This document shows, piece by piece, positions 1 to 9,050 of a stretch of 64,000 nt of DNA. Source of the stretch: Brevibacterium sp. RIT 803 (GTDB lineage Bacteria; Actinomycetota; Actinomycetes; Actinomycetales; Brevibacteriaceae); contig NZ_JAFEMW010000006.1 of assembly GCF_016892625.1 (NCBI RefSeq), positions 248,001 through 312,000 on the forward strand, written 5' to 3'. Made by a program: the position numbers and the translations under genes. The notes below the pieces were generated by a model. It did no database searches and was not told where the DNA came from. It was given only the letters and a program-made list of their open reading frames with translations. Each line of letters begins with the position of its first letter. Positions within the stretch are counted from its first letter, which is position 1.

Positions 1-1653
1 GTTCAATCCTTCGCTGACCGCCGTTGATAGAGGAAATTCGGCTTCGCAACCTGTGGTCGATCGTCCTTTTCCGGCCGCAATGTCTTCGGCTTTTGCGGTG
101 ACGACCAAGGCGAATGGCGAACCGCGCCCTATCCGGTCCATCTCGACGCGGGAGATCGTTGTTGCAAATCGCTCGTAGATGCGATTGCGCACTGTTCCTT
201 GACTCGCGCTTGTGTCGACCAGCGCTCCGTCTTCTCTGACTCCGAAGCTCGAGAACCCAGAAACAGCCGAATCGGAACCTCCTGTATCGGCAATCCAGTC
301 CGGCCGATCCTCTGGCAGAGCATGTGGCAGCGGCGTGTCCGAGACGTCCCCGGCCAAAACGGCTCGAAAGATGTCGAATTCAGGCTCGGCAGGACCCTCG
401 TCTTTCACGGTCGTGCGCGCGCCATCGGTCGTGCGCGCGCCATCCGTCGTGCGCGTACCATCGTGAGCCTGCAGGGGTTCCGTCGAGCCCGGTGCGCACT
501 GTGCGTTTTCCGAGTTGTCACCTGGCAGAATACGCGAGGCGAGCAGTCCGTTGAGGATTCCTCCTGAGACTGAGTCCAAGAGGCCTCTGAGATCCCAATC
601 GCCGTCATCTCGGGCTCGCACAGTCACGTAACAGCGCGAACGATCCCGCGAAAGCTTCGGTTCTTCCCCGTCGGGATCAATGCGGTCCAAAATAGTAGCG
701 AAGATCGTTTTCAAATCTGAGACCCGGACTCGTGGGGCCCTTTCCACAAGGTCCGCTTCGACTTTGTCGCGCACACTGGATGAAACCCAGGTCGGCAGCT
801 TGGAAAGACAGTCGTTGATCGCGGTCGCCTGACCCGCAGAGAGCACTCCCGAATGCAGGGCCTTGGAGACGATGGGGTTGACGGGTTTTCTGGCCTGACC
901 AGTCATGTACACGCGGCCGCCGAGATTTTTGGCGAGCTCCGCACGTCGGTTGGCTTCATACCCGGTCAGATTCAACCGGTTCTGGACCAGCGCCTTCGTC
1001 GTCTTCGCTCCATAGTCGGTGGGTGTCCCGCACCGTTCATAGACCGACAGAGTGACAGCAGACATCGCTTCGAGTATGCGAGTGGCGGTTTCGATCCCGT
1101 TGATGACAGTCATCGCGTGATCAGGCCCAAGAGGACGTTCGAATCTCAGCAGTTCGTCTCTGAGGATACTGAGCTCACCGATGCTGCGGGTCAACTCGGG
1201 GGCAAGTCGGTCGAGGTCGCGCCATTCCGCATCCGATAGAAGTGGATGCGTCACGACAGAAGTCGATTCACCTTCGTCCACAGTTGGGGACCGGTCGATC
1301 CCACCGCCATCACTCTGCGTTCCAGAATCGACCGGAGCAACCTGTTCATCGGCATGTGCACCTTCGGTGCCGTGCCGGTCAGAATCGTCGTCGTCACTTT
1401 CCATGGGTGTGACCGGAACAGCCGCGATCGAATCGAGCTTCTCCGCCAAAGGATTGCCGCTCAGGTCCATTCCGGCGGCCTCAAGCTGCTCCCGAAACGA
1501 GGTCGGCTCCGGTACCGACAACGATTCATCTTCGGCGGCGGGCTCCCCCACAGCTGTGCCAGTTTCCTTCGGGCCTTCGGCAGACTCTCCCGCGGCGGTG
1601 CCAGGTGAGCGCTTATGGCTCTTTCCTGGTGTCTGATCGGGGGTGAGAGTCAT
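1..1653 (-). CDS. DUF222 / HNH endonuclease-type protein, 3' part cut by the window edge
   Basis: A continuous frame of 551 codons begins with ATG (first residues MTLTPDQTPGKSHKR) and runs off the left edge without a stop. Residues 1-125 are acidic, low-complexity and probably disordered. From about residue 135 comes a helical DUF222 (13E12-repeat) region, with stretches such as GYEANRRAELAKNL and SAGQATAIND. The HNH nuclease motif of this family sits at the C-terminus, so it would lie outside the window and cannot be confirmed. The middle contains a hexapeptide repeat (DGTRTT, DGARTT, DGARTT). The gene follows ruvC on the same strand after about 390 bp of AT-rich sequence. DUF222/HNH genes are typically multicopy in actinobacteria and their biological role is poorly known. 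The start codon has only a weak Shine-Dalgarno sequence of its own. Confidence 0.85.
   Translation of the reverse strand, partial: MTLTPDQTPGKSHKRSPGTAAGESAEGPKETGTAVGEPAAEDESLSVPEPTSFREQLEAAGMDLSGNPLAEKLDSIAAVPVTPMESDDDDSDRHGTEGAHADEQVAPVDSGTQSDGGGIDRSPTVDEGESTSVVTHPLLSDAEWRDLDRLAPELTRSIGELSILRDELLRFERPLGPDHAMTVINGIETATRILEAMSAVTLSVYERCGTPTDYGAKTTKALVQNRLNLTGYEANRRAELAKNLGGRVYMTGQARKPVNPIVSKALHSGVLSAGQATAINDCLSKLPTWVSSSVRDKVEADLVERAPRVRVSDLKTIFATILDRIDPDGEEPKLSRDRSRCYVTVRARDDGDWDLRGLLDSVSGGILNGLLASRILPGDNSENAQCAPGSTEPLQAHDGTRTTDGARTTDGARTTVKDEGPAEPEFDIFRAVLAGDVSDTPLPHALPEDRPDWIADTGGSDSAVSGFSSFGVREDGALVDTSASQGTVRNRIYERFATTISRVEMDRIGRGSPFALVVTAKAEDIAAGKGRSTTGCEAEFPLSTAVSEGLN
409..462. repeat. 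18-bp tandem repeat, three units, inside the DUF222 gene
   Basis: Three adjacent 18-bp units: two identical copies of ggtcgtgcgcgcgccatc and a third with three changes. Because 18 is a multiple of three, they encode DGARTT, DGARTT and DGTRTT in frame. The third unit also matches the alternating GC pattern. The region probably lies in a flexible linker. Confidence 0.9.
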
Positions 1654-1671
1654 CGTCTGTGCATCCGTTCG

Positions 1672-1701
1672 TCAACAACATTGTTGCGTGTATAGTCCCA
1701 T
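1672..1701 (-). CDS. Nine-codon leader ORF ending in Cys-Cys, upstream of the DUF222 gene
   Basis: The ORF encodes MGLYTQQCC and stops with TGA. It is preceded by a strong GGAGGT ribosome-binding site (positions 1713-1708) with ideal 6-nt spacing, better than that of the downstream gene. The TGA is in the same frame as the DUF222 start and lies seven codons before it, with no other stop between. It could be a leader peptide that couples or attenuates translation of the DUF222 gene. It could also be the remnant of an older start that an in-frame TGA has cut off. Cysteine-ended small ORFs acting as cysteine-responsive attenuators are known in mycobacteria, but a link to that mechanism here is speculation. 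Existence of the ORF and its RBS is directly visible; translation is not proven. Confidence 0.45.
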   Translation of the reverse strand: MGLYTQQCC

Positions 1702-1713
1702 TGCATTACCTCC

Positions 1714-2043
1714 AATGCGCCCTGTATAGACCTTTATTCGATTCTTTGCACGTTTTATTCGTCGTATTCTATGTTGTTCTATTCGTTTAGAGCGGCATTC
1801 ATGCTCAGCCAAGAGGGATTGACAGCTGCGAACACTGCACATCGGAAAGACTGACAGAACTGCTCGGAGGTCATCTCCGCGCCGACACTCGCTCTCACAC
1901 ACCCGGACCCGGGCACAAAAGAACCGTCACACCCGCTTCGCACTGCGAAACGAAGTGACAGCGAAGTGACGGCAAAATGTCGGAGTGGAGTGCAGCAGTG
2001 ACAGTGAAGCGCGGAGACAGCGGGACACCCGACCGCGATGACA
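1714..2043. other. AT-rich intergenic stretch between ruvC and the DUF222 leader
   Basis: About 330 bp without a convincing gene. The part nearest the DUF222 gene (roughly 1690-1800) is much richer in A and T than the rest of the window and holds a possible minus-strand -10 element TATACA just upstream of the leader ORF. The part nearest ruvC contains short repeats of the CGAAGTGAC type. This is where ruvA would normally follow ruvC. Confidence 0.6.
1924..1972. terminator. Possible terminator or structured element downstream of ruvC
   Basis: Outer 7-bp inverted repeat CCGTCAC / GTGACGG encloses a small TTCG-CACTG-CGAA hairpin and a direct repeat of CGAAGTGAC. It lies about 70 bp after the ruvC stop, on the side ruvC transcription would reach. 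A run of A residues (AAAA) sits just beyond on the plus strand, which reads as T on the minus strand. Weakly supported as a terminator. Confidence 0.3.
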
Positions 2044-2640
2044 CTACTTGGCTTTGCGAAGGGCCTTGGCCCACTGCTCCTGAGCTTTCGTCAGGCCCGT
2101 GCCTTGGCGACCAGCGCTCTTGCGCTCATTCAGGTCCTTGTTCGCTCCAGGAGTCGATTGCCCGCTCAGAGCTCCACGCCATGAGTGGCAGATCGCGATC
2201 GCGAGAGCATCCGCGGCATCGGCCGGCTTCGGCGCAGCCTCGAGTTCGAGGATCCGGGTCACCATGTTCGTGACCTGCTTCTTATCAGCCCGTCCTGACC
2301 CGGTGATGGCGGCTTTGACCTCGGAGGGCGTGTGCATCGCCACCGGCAGTCCGCGCCTGGCGGCAAGCCCCATAGTCAGGCCTGACACCTGGGCAGTTCC
2401 CATGATCGTGGAGACGTCATTGCGGGCAAACACTCGCTCGATGGCCACGACATCGGGACGGTACGTGTCCAGCCAGCTGTCGAACGCCTCGGCGAGGGCG
2501 CCCAGACGCAGATCCACGGAGTCCGTGGATGGCGTACGCAGCACATCGACGGAAACCATAGTGGCCTTGCGGGCGGGCAGAGTGTCGATGACACCCAGCC
2601 CGCACCGGGTCAGACCAGGATCAACGCCGAGGATTCTCAT
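2044..2640 (-). CDS. ruvC: Crossover junction endodeoxyribonuclease RuvC
   Basis: Holliday-junction resolvase that nicks recombination intermediates together with RuvAB. The 198-residue protein opens with MRILGVDPG and shows the full acidic catalytic set: Asp7, Glu68 (in VVAIERVF), Asp141 and Asp144 (in [12 protein letters not shown]). It is about 25 residues longer than E. coli RuvC because of a basic C-terminal tail. It starts 21 bp after the yebC stop, so the two are very likely one transcript, which is the usual actinobacterial arrangement. The expected next genes, ruvA and ruvB, do not follow within the window. Confidence 0.97.
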   Translation of the reverse strand: MRILGVDPGLTRCGLGVIDTLPARKATMVSVDVLRTPSTDSVDLRLGALAEAFDSWLDTYRPDVVAIERVFARNDVSTIMGTAQVSGLTMGLAARRGLPVAMHTPSEVKAAITGSGRADKKQVTNMVTRILELEAAPKPADAADALAIAICHSWRGALSGQSTPGANKDLNERKSAGRQGTGLTKAQEQWAKALRKAK

Positions 2641-2661
2641 CAGCCACCATATTCGGTCTCA

Positions 2662-3414
2662 TCAGGAATCAAGTTCGGCAAGTACCTCGTCGCTGACATC
2701 AGCATTGGAATAGACGTTCTGAACTTCGTCGCTGTCTTCGAGCGCATCGATGAGGTTGAAGACCTTGCTGGCGGTGTCCGCGTCCAAGCTGACTTCGATC
2801 CCGGGCACGAAAGATGCCTCAGCCGAGTCATAGTCGATGCCTGCATCGACAAGCGCTGTGCGCACAGCGACGAGGTCGGTGGCCTCACAGATGATCTCGA
2901 AGTTCTCGCCTTCGTCCTTGACCTCTTCGGCTCCGGCGTCGACGGTGGCCAGGAGGATTGAGTCCTCGTCGGTTCCCTCGGCGGGAACGGTGATGACGCC
3001 CTTGCGGTCGAAGTTGTATGTGACCGATCCGGGGTCTGCCATGGTGCCGCCGTTGCGCGTGACTGCCACGCGGACTTCGGAGGCAGCACGGTTGCGGTTG
3101 TCGGTCAGACATTCGATGAGGAGGGCGACACCGCCTGCGGCATAGCCTTCGTACAGAATGTTCTCGTAGTTCACGGCAGAGCCGTCGAGACCACCGCCGC
3201 GCTTGACCGCGCGGGTGATGTTGTCGGCAGGAACCGAGTTCTTCTTCGCCTTCTGGACCGCGTCGAACAGCGTCGGGTTGCCGTCGAGATCAGGCCCACC
3301 ATTGCGAGCGGCAACCTCGATGTTCTTGATCAGCTTGGCAAAGAGCTTGGCCCTCTTGGAGTCGATGGCAGCTTTTTTGTGTTTAGTCGTTGCCCACTTG
3401 GAATGACCTGACAC
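2662..3414 (-). CDS. yebC: YebC/PmpR family protein (TACO1 type)
   Basis: The 250-residue protein starts with the family signature [25 protein letters not shown]. Length and the acidic C-terminal domain fit the YebC/TACO1 family, whose members bind DNA as regulators or assist translation of difficult motifs. The start is GTG with AAGGA spaced 6 nt upstream. A likely promoter lies just upstream (TATAGACT within the 90 bp before the gene). It leads into ruvC. Which of the two proposed functions applies cannot be told from the sequence. Confidence 0.95.
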   Translation of the reverse strand: MSGHSKWATTKHKKAAIDSKRAKLFAKLIKNIEVAARNGGPDLDGNPTLFDAVQKAKKNSVPADNITRAVKRGGGLDGSAVNYENILYEGYAAGGVALLIECLTDNRNRAASEVRVAVTRNGGTMADPGSVTYNFDRKGVITVPAEGTDEDSILLATVDAGAEEVKDEGENFEIICEATDLVAVRTALVDAGIDYDSAEASFVPGIEVSLDADTASKVFNLIDALEDSDEVQNVYSNADVSDEVLAELDS

Positions 3415-3541
3415 TGGTGTTCCTTCCTATAGATACAGCCCCTAGAGTCTATACGCTCAGCACACCGTTATGTGCGCTGTGCCGGACGAAGCAGCTCACC
3501 GCTCGTGCGGTACGTTCCCTCGGCCGATGGCGAGCGGCCAT

Positions 3542-4021
3542 TCAGTCGATGACGAGGGGGACCTCGGGCACAGAGCCTTCAGCGACCAGATCCATGAGGC
3601 TGAGAAGATTCTTCGGATAGATCGTCTCCGTCGTGGTCATCAGCTCTTCGCGAGACCACCACCGGAATTCCAGCAGACTGCGCTTCTCGATGTCAGTCCA
3701 GACGGCGTCCTCGAGCTCGATGTCCTCGCTCGTGCGGAATGCGAAGTAGGTTTCGCGCTGATGCAGAGACTTCTCCGTGAATTCGAACACCCCGTCACGG
3801 GTGGCCAAGGGTCCGATGAGCTCGCCGGGTTCGCATTCGATCCCGGTCTCCTCGGCGAGTTCGCGGGCCGCTGTCTGAGCCGCAGACTCCCCCAGTTCGG
3901 ATCCGCCGCCGCAGGTCATCCACCACTGGTGTGTGGGCGTGAGCAGGTCCTGAGCACGAATCAGGAGAACCTCGTCGCGCTCATTGAGTAATACGACCCG
4001 TGAGGCTTTACGAGGTTTCAT
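3542..4021 (-). CDS. Nudix hydrolase
   Basis: A 159-residue protein with a complete Nudix box, GX5EX7REUXEEXGU, spanning residues 39-61 (Gly39, Glu45, Arg53, Glu54, Glu57, Glu58, Gly60). Such enzymes cleave nucleoside diphosphates linked to another moiety; the substrate cannot be predicted. The chosen start, MKPRKAS, has GGAG five bases upstream and lies downstream of a good promoter; an in-frame extension of 45 residues to 4156 would read through that promoter and is rejected. It is transcribed toward yebC but separated from it by about 127 bp with its own promoter-like sequence. Confidence 0.88.
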   Translation of the reverse strand: MKPRKASRVVLLNERDEVLLIRAQDLLTPTHQWWMTCGGGSELGESAAQTAARELAEETGIECEPGELIGPLATRDGVFEFTEKSLHQRETYFAFRTSEDIELEDAVWTDIEKRSLLEFRWWSREELMTTTETIYPKNLLSLMDLVAEGSVPEVPLVID

Positions 4022-4061
4022 GGTTCTCCAGGAGTTGACGATGGACGGATGCAGTCTGTGC

Positions 4062-4090
4062 AGAATAGTGAAGCGGCAAGCAACCGGCAA
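4062..4090 (-). promoter_or_regulatory. Predicted sigma-70-type promoter for the Nudix gene
   Basis: On the minus strand TTGCCG and TATTCT are separated by exactly 17 bp, and the -10 lies about 40 bp before the chosen ATG. One of the clearest -35/-10 pairs in the window. Confidence 0.55.
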
Positions 4091-4245
4091 GACCGCAATC
4101 GTAACCGACAGAACGATATCGGGTAGTGCCCAGACGACCAAGCTGGTGACGTTCAATGTGAGAAATCACCGACTTGGGACGTGTTCTGGCCAGGTGCAAG
4201 AGGGGTAGGGGCATCGCCTCAGAGGCGGTTGATTCGGTCATCGGC

Positions 4246-6267
4246 TCAGTGGATCGCCGAGGCGGTCTGGTCGTCGAGATTCGCATCGACGTCTCCGCCC
4301 AGATGCTGGTCCCACCAGTCGAGCATCGATTCGAAACGCTGCCGACGGTGGCGGGGCTGGCCCGAGCGTGAGAGTTCGTGGTTCTCTCCGGGGAAGATGA
4401 GCATTTCGGTGTCAACACCGGCCCGCTGCAGCGCGGCATAGTACTGCTGAGCCTGTTCGAGTGGACAGCGGAAGTCGAGTTCCGAATGCATCACCAGGCT
4501 GGGCGTGCGGACCTGCGAGGCGTGTGCCAAAGGTGACTGCCGTGCAATGGCTTCCCGATCACGGGTGGTGTACTCCTCGGTGAAAAACCGTCCGATGTCG
4601 GAGGTGCCTAAGAAACTGTCGGGATCGAGGTAGCCGCGTTCGACGATGGCCGCCTGGAAGCGATGATCTGCCGCAGTGATCATCGCGGTGAGATAGCCGC
4701 CGTAGGATCCGCCCTGGACGCCGAGGCGGGTGGAGTCGAGCTCGGCATCATTGGCCAGCGCGTGGTCGAGGACCGCGAGAACGTCGGACATCGCTGGGGC
4801 GGCCATGTCCCCCTGCACGGCGGTCCCCCACGCACGGGTGCGTCCGCCGGAGCCGCGCGGGTTCGCGTAGACCACGGCGTAGCCGGCCGAGGTGAGCACC
4901 TGGGTCTCATCGAACCACCCGTGGGTGTACTGCGCGAACGGTCCACCGTGGATGTTGAGAATGACGGGGAAGGGGCCGGGGCCGCTGGGCTTCGCCAGCC
5001 ACCCCGTGATGGCCCCGCCCTCACCGTCGACGCGAAGAAGCTGTGGCAGGACGGAATTCGCGGGCGCAGGATGTGTTCTGAGGGCCTCGCGGTCGCCAGA
5101 GGATGGCCCGCCGGACCCGGAGAGTCGCACATGGGTGAGAACAGCAGGGTTCGCGGGCGTCTCCCCTGTCCAGACGAGACTGTCTCCGACGACGTCGAAG
5201 CCGTTGACCACTGCCGTGTCATCTGTGAGGAAGTCCAGTTCGTCCAGCGTCCGTTTCTCGGCAGCGAGTTCGATCGAGATGATCCGTGAAGCTCCGTCCG
5301 TGTCCACAACAGTGATGACTGAAGCCTTCGCCGCATCTGAGCCGTCTCCAGCTGTATCGATGACCTGGGGCCGGATCGACGCAACCGAAACGGTCTCCGG
5401 GTCGGTCAGGCGTCGTGTCGAGCCAGTGGTCAGATCGTGGACGAAGAGTCCGGGCATCTGCCCGACGAAGTCGAGTTCGTCTCGCGTCAGCTCGTTGCCG
5501 ACGAGCAGCACAGTCTCATCGTCGATCCAGCGGTGCAGGTTCACGCTCATCCGGGGCAGCGTCAGCGGCTCAGGGTGATCTCCGCCAAGCAGCCACACCG
5601 TCGTTCGCAGGTCGGGCTCGCCATGATCTGGAACAACGGAGGACACCACGCTGACTCGGGTGCCGCTCGGTGAGAACTGCGGGTCGTGGACATCTGACTC
5701 CGGGGACTCCAGGAGCGTGGACATCGGCACCTCGGCGCCGCCGACGATGCCGGACTTCCCCAGGCCCGGTTCGACGAGATCGACCAGGAAGGCCCGCGCC
5801 GGACGGTCGTTCGTGTAGCCCAGCCCATTGCTCAGGTAGGCCGCCGAGGTGATGCGCCGTGGCGCTTCCTCAGCGGCGGGGATGTCGTCGTCCTGGCCGT
5901 AGCGCCCCGGCTGCGCCACTCGCGCGACGTAGAGTGCCCGTGCGCCCTCATCGTCGAGCGCGAACTCGGAGACGCCGAGGTGGTTGTCCGTGATCGGATG
6001 TGCCGTCTCGAGGCTGGAGCCGGCGAACAGCTGAGCTGATTCCTTCTTGGCCGCACTCAGATACCCGGACCAATTGCTGCGGATCTCGGGGGCGAAGTCT
6101 CGCCAGTTGTGGGTCAGTCGTCTCGAGTTCTCCCCTGACAGAGCGAACAACTGCGAGAGGTAACTGTTCGACTCAAGGTCGGGGCGGGTGATCGTGATGA
6201 CGGCTTCGCTGCCGCGCAGCAGTGGGGATGAGTACTCGGCGAGAGAGTCGAGGTCTTCGGGGTTCAT
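4246..6267 (-). CDS. S9 family (prolyl oligopeptidase-type) serine peptidase
   Basis: A 673-residue protein with an N-terminal WD40/TolB-like beta-propeller (about residues 20-400) and a C-terminal alpha/beta-hydrolase domain. The nucleophile elbow GGSYGG follows LGVQ, the acid is in HSELDFRCP, and the histidine is in FPGENHELSRSG, giving the Ser-Asp-His triad of S9 acyl-aminoacyl or dipeptidyl peptidases. No signal peptide is evident, so it is probably cytoplasmic peptide turnover. The start chosen overlaps the HIT gene stop as ATGA; a slightly longer start at 6276 (MEQMNPED) is possible. It is co-transcribed with the HIT gene and thrS. Confidence 0.92.
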   Translation of the reverse strand: MNPEDLDSLAEYSSPLLRGSEAVITITRPDLESNSYLSQLFALSGENSRRLTHNWRDFAPEIRSNWSGYLSAAKKESAQLFAGSSLETAHPITDNHLGVSEFALDDEGARALYVARVAQPGRYGQDDDIPAAEEAPRRITSAAYLSNGLGYTNDRPARAFLVDLVEPGLGKSGIVGGAEVPMSTLLESPESDVHDPQFSPSGTRVSVVSSVVPDHGEPDLRTTVWLLGGDHPEPLTLPRMSVNLHRWIDDETVLLVGNELTRDELDFVGQMPGLFVHDLTTGSTRRLTDPETVSVASIRPQVIDTAGDGSDAAKASVITVVDTDGASRIISIELAAEKRTLDELDFLTDDTAVVNGFDVVGDSLVWTGETPANPAVLTHVRLSGSGGPSSGDREALRTHPAPANSVLPQLLRVDGEGGAITGWLAKPSGPGPFPVILNIHGGPFAQYTHGWFDETQVLTSAGYAVVYANPRGSGGRTRAWGTAVQGDMAAPAMSDVLAVLDHALANDAELDSTRLGVQGGSYGGYLTAMITAADHRFQAAIVERGYLDPDSFLGTSDIGRFFTEEYTTRDREAIARQSPLAHASQVRTPSLVMHSELDFRCPLEQAQQYYAALQRAGVDTEMLIFPGENHELSRSGQPRHRRQRFESMLDWWDQHLGGDVDANLDDQTASAIH

Positions 6268-6863
6268 CTGTTCCATTCCTTTGACAGCGCTGCCTGCACG
6301 TCGGCGTGCACCTGCGGCAGAGCTTTGGTCTGTGCCACGACGGGCAGGAAGTTCGAGTCCCCGCCCCATCTGGGCACAATGTGCTGATGGAGGTGCGCGG
6401 CGATTCCGGCACCTGCCACGGGTCCTTGGTTCATCCCCAAGTTGAAGCCGTCCGGGGAGGACACGGCGCGAATCACGGTCATCGCCTTCTGCGAGAAGCG
6501 GGCGAGTTCCGCAGTCTCCGACTCGGACAGCTCCGTGTAGTCCGCGACGTGACGATAGGGGCAGATGAGGAGGTGGCCCGGATTGTACGGGTACAGGTTG
6601 AGCACTGCGTACACTTCCTCACCGCGGGCCACGATCAGGCCCTGTTCGTCGGACTTCGTCGGTGCCGTACAGAACGGGCACTCAGAGACTCCGGAATGCT
6701 TGGGTTTGTCCTGTCCTCCGATGTAGACCATCCGATGCGGTGTCCACAGCCGCTGGAAGCCATCGGGCTCCCCTGGGAAGCCCGCAGCCGCCTCGGGTTC
6801 GGGCATGCCCTCACATGGATCGGACCTGCTCTCGCCGAGGCGGTTGTGAGGGTCCTCTGTCAT
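6264..6863 (-). CDS. HIT domain protein, Ap4A phosphorylase-like
   Basis: The 199-residue protein carries the histidine triad [10 protein letters not shown] at His157, His159 and His161. A CPFC pair at residues 62-65 could bind zinc. Its placement directly after thrS matches Rv2613c of M. tuberculosis, known as a diadenosine tetraphosphate phosphorylase; function is inferred from that family and position. ThrRS-type enzymes can make Ap4A as a side product, so the coupling is sensible. The gene overlaps thrS and the S9 peptidase by 4 bp each (ATGA), showing an operon. The pgsA gene that follows in mycobacteria is replaced here by the peptidase. Confidence 0.9.
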   Translation of the reverse strand: MTEDPHNRLGESRSDPCEGMPEPEAAAGFPGEPDGFQRLWTPHRMVYIGGQDKPKHSGVSECPFCTAPTKSDEQGLIVARGEEVYAVLNLYPYNPGHLLICPYRHVADYTELSESETAELARFSQKAMTVIRAVSSPDGFNLGMNQGPVAGAGIAAHLHQHIVPRWGGDSNFLPVVAQTKALPQVHADVQAALSKEWNR

Positions 6864-8866
6864 ACCTGGGCCTTGGTGTTGATGGATTCGACGATCCGGG
6901 TGACCGCCTCGGCGACGGATACGCCGTTGTCCTGTTCCCCGTTGCGGAAACGGAACGACACGGCATTCGCATCGCGATCCTCCCCACCGGCGATGAGCAC
7001 GAAGGGCACCTTCGACTTCGAGGCGTTGCGAATCTTCTTCGGGAAGCGATCGTCGCTGTCATCGATCTCGACGCGAACTCCGGCGGCCCGCAGCTGTGCG
7101 GCCACCTCGGCGAGGTAGTCGTTGAACTCCTCGGCCACGGGGATGCAGGTGACCTGGACCGGTGCCAGCCAGACGGGGAACGCGCCCGCATAGTGCTCGA
7201 TGAGCACACCCATGAACCGTTCGATGGACCCGAACTTCGCCGAGTGGATCATCACCGGCTGCTTGCGGGTGCCGTCGGCGGCCTGATATTCCAGGCCGAA
7301 GCGCTCCGGCTGGTTGAAGTCGAGCTGCACGGTCGACATCTGCCAAGTCCGGCCGATGGCGTCGCGGGCCTGGACGGAGACCTTGGGTCCGTAGAAGGCG
7401 GCTCCGCCGGGATCAGGGACCAGTTCGAGCCCGGTCTCCCGTGCAACCTCTTCGAGGACCTGAGTGGCTTCTGCCCACTGCTCATCCGAACCGATGAACT
7501 TGTCCTTCTTCTTGCCGTCTTCGTCGCGTGTGGAGAGTTCGAGGTAGAAGTCGTCGAGTCCGAAATCACGCAGCAGGCTGAGGACGAATTCGAGCAGGTG
7601 ACGGATCTCCTTCGCAGCGTCCTCCTGAGCCACATAGGAGTGCGAATCGTCCTGAGTCAGCGCGCGCACACGGGTGAGGCCGTGGACGACGCCGGAGGCC
7701 TCGTCACGGTACACGGTTCCGAATTCGAAGAGACGCAGGGGAAGCTCGCGATAGGAGCGTCCACGAGAGCGGAAGATCAGGTTGTGCATCGGGCAGTTCA
7801 TCGCCTTGAGACGATAGGGGGTGCCCTCCTTGACGATCTCCCCGGATTCGTCGCGAACCTCATCGACGGAGATCGCCGGGAACATGTTCTCGCCGTAGTA
7901 CGGCAAGTGCCCGGAGGTGTAGTAGAGGGCCTCCTTGGAGATGTGCGGGGTGCCGACGTATTCGAAGCCCTCTTCGATGTGGCGGGCGCGGACGTAATCC
8001 TCCATCTCGCGCTTGATAACTCCGCCTTTGGGATGGAAGACGGGCAGACCGGAGCCGAGCTCCTCTGGGAACGAGAACAGGTCGAGTTCGGCGCCGAGCT
8101 TGCGGTGGTCACGGCGTTCTGCCTCGGCGAGGCGATCCTGGTGGGCTTTGAGATCCTCCTTCGAGGCCCAGGCAGTTCCGTAGACGCGCTGCAGGCTCGC
8201 ATTGGCCTGGTCCCCGCGCCAATAGGCCGCCGAGGAGCGGGTCACCGCGAACCCGTTGCCGATCAGTTTGGTGGTGGGCAGGTGCGGTCCGCGGCAGAGG
8301 TCCTGCCACACGACTTCGCCCTTGCGGTCACGGTTCTCGTAGACGGTGAGCTCACCGGCGCCGACCTCAACGGAGGCCGAGTCGTCGGAGCCTGCGCCCT
8401 TGTCGGAGATGAGTTCGAGTTTGTAGGGCTCATTGGCCATGCGCTCGCGTGCGTCCGCCTCGTCCACGACGACGCGATTGAAGGTCTGGCCGGACTTCAC
8501 GATCTGCGCGGCCTTCTTCTGGATCGCTTTGAGATCTTCTGGTGTGAAGGGCTCAGCGACATCGAAGTCGAAGTAGTACCCGTCTGTGATGTAGGGCCCG
8601 ATGCCGAGCTTTGCGTCTGGGAACAGGTCCTGGACGGCCTGAGCGGTGACGTGTGCCGCCGAGTGGCGCAGGATGTCGAGACCGGCGGGGGAATCGATGG
8701 CGATCGGAGCGACCTTGTCACCAGCGGAAAGTTCGCGACTGAGGTCGACAGGCTGCCCGTCGAGCCACATTGCAACGACCGTGCGGTCCGTGGAGAAGAT
8801 CTCCGTGCCGGTCAGTCCCTGTTTCCAAGGAATGGTCTCTCCCGCGCAGTCAATGCTGTCTGCCAC
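6860..8866 (-). CDS. thrS: Threonine--tRNA ligase
   Basis: Class II aminoacyl-tRNA synthetase that charges tRNA-Thr. The 668-residue protein has an N-terminal TGS domain, the editing (SAD) domain with HxxxH-type residues in [12 protein letters not shown], a catalytic core containing motif 2 and 3 sequences ([25 protein letters not shown]), and a C-terminal anticodon-binding domain. The chosen GTG start (VADSIDCAG) has GGAG seven bases upstream; another GTG 39 bp farther out lacks an RBS. No T-box-like leader is visible. It heads the thrS-HIT-peptidase operon. Confidence 0.97.
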   Translation of the reverse strand: MADSIDCAGETIPWKQGLTGTEIFSTDRTVVAMWLDGQPVDLSRELSAGDKVAPIAIDSPAGLDILRHSAAHVTAQAVQDLFPDAKLGIGPYITDGYYFDFDVAEPFTPEDLKAIQKKAAQIVKSGQTFNRVVVDEADARERMANEPYKLELISDKGAGSDDSASVEVGAGELTVYENRDRKGEVVWQDLCRGPHLPTTKLIGNGFAVTRSSAAYWRGDQANASLQRVYGTAWASKEDLKAHQDRLAEAERRDHRKLGAELDLFSFPEELGSGLPVFHPKGGVIKREMEDYVRARHIEEGFEYVGTPHISKEALYYTSGHLPYYGENMFPAISVDEVRDESGEIVKEGTPYRLKAMNCPMHNLIFRSRGRSYRELPLRLFEFGTVYRDEASGVVHGLTRVRALTQDDSHSYVAQEDAAKEIRHLLEFVLSLLRDFGLDDFYLELSTRDEDGKKKDKFIGSDEQWAEATQVLEEVARETGLELVPDPGGAAFYGPKVSVQARDAIGRTWQMSTVQLDFNQPERFGLEYQAADGTRKQPVMIHSAKFGSIERFMGVLIEHYAGAFPVWLAPVQVTCIPVAEEFNDYLAEVAAQLRAAGVRVEIDDSDDRFPKKIRNASKSKVPFVLIAGGEDRDANAVSFRFRNGEQDNGVSVAEAVTRIVESINTKAQV

Positions 8867-8938
8867 TGATCTTCTCCGTTCGTCTGTTCTAGGGTGTCTC
8901 GCCACTCGAGTCTAATACCAAATCGGCGTTGAGAAATC

Positions 8939-8972
8939 TGTTGGGTGGCAGTCGTAAGACCGCCACCCAACA
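8939..8972 (-). terminator. Intrinsic terminator after the DUF4190/DUF4352 gene
   Basis: Perfect 11-bp stem TGTTGGGTGGC / GCCACCCAACA with a 12-nt loop; on the minus strand it is followed by GATTTCTC. It separates this gene from thrS. Confidence 0.65.
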
Positions 8973-9050
8973 GGTAAATCATATGCAATTTTCGATGTCC
9001 GCGCGGTTCGCGCTTACGTCAGTCGGGATCGGAGCGTCGTCCCAGCCGTG

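Noticed and set aside
409..462. CRISPR array from the 18-bp repeats (also 18481-18552)
   Set aside because: Repeats are contiguous with no spacers and keep reading frames; no cas genes are present.
6662..8869. Long open frame (735 codons) on the plus strand opposite thrS
   Set aside because: High-GC codon bias opens antisense frames; the minus strand holds a full ThrRS with all motifs, and the antisense protein has no recognisable domains.
8867..8938. T-box riboswitch before thrS or leuS
   Set aside because: Upstream regions are short and lack the T-box sequence and specifier-loop architecture.
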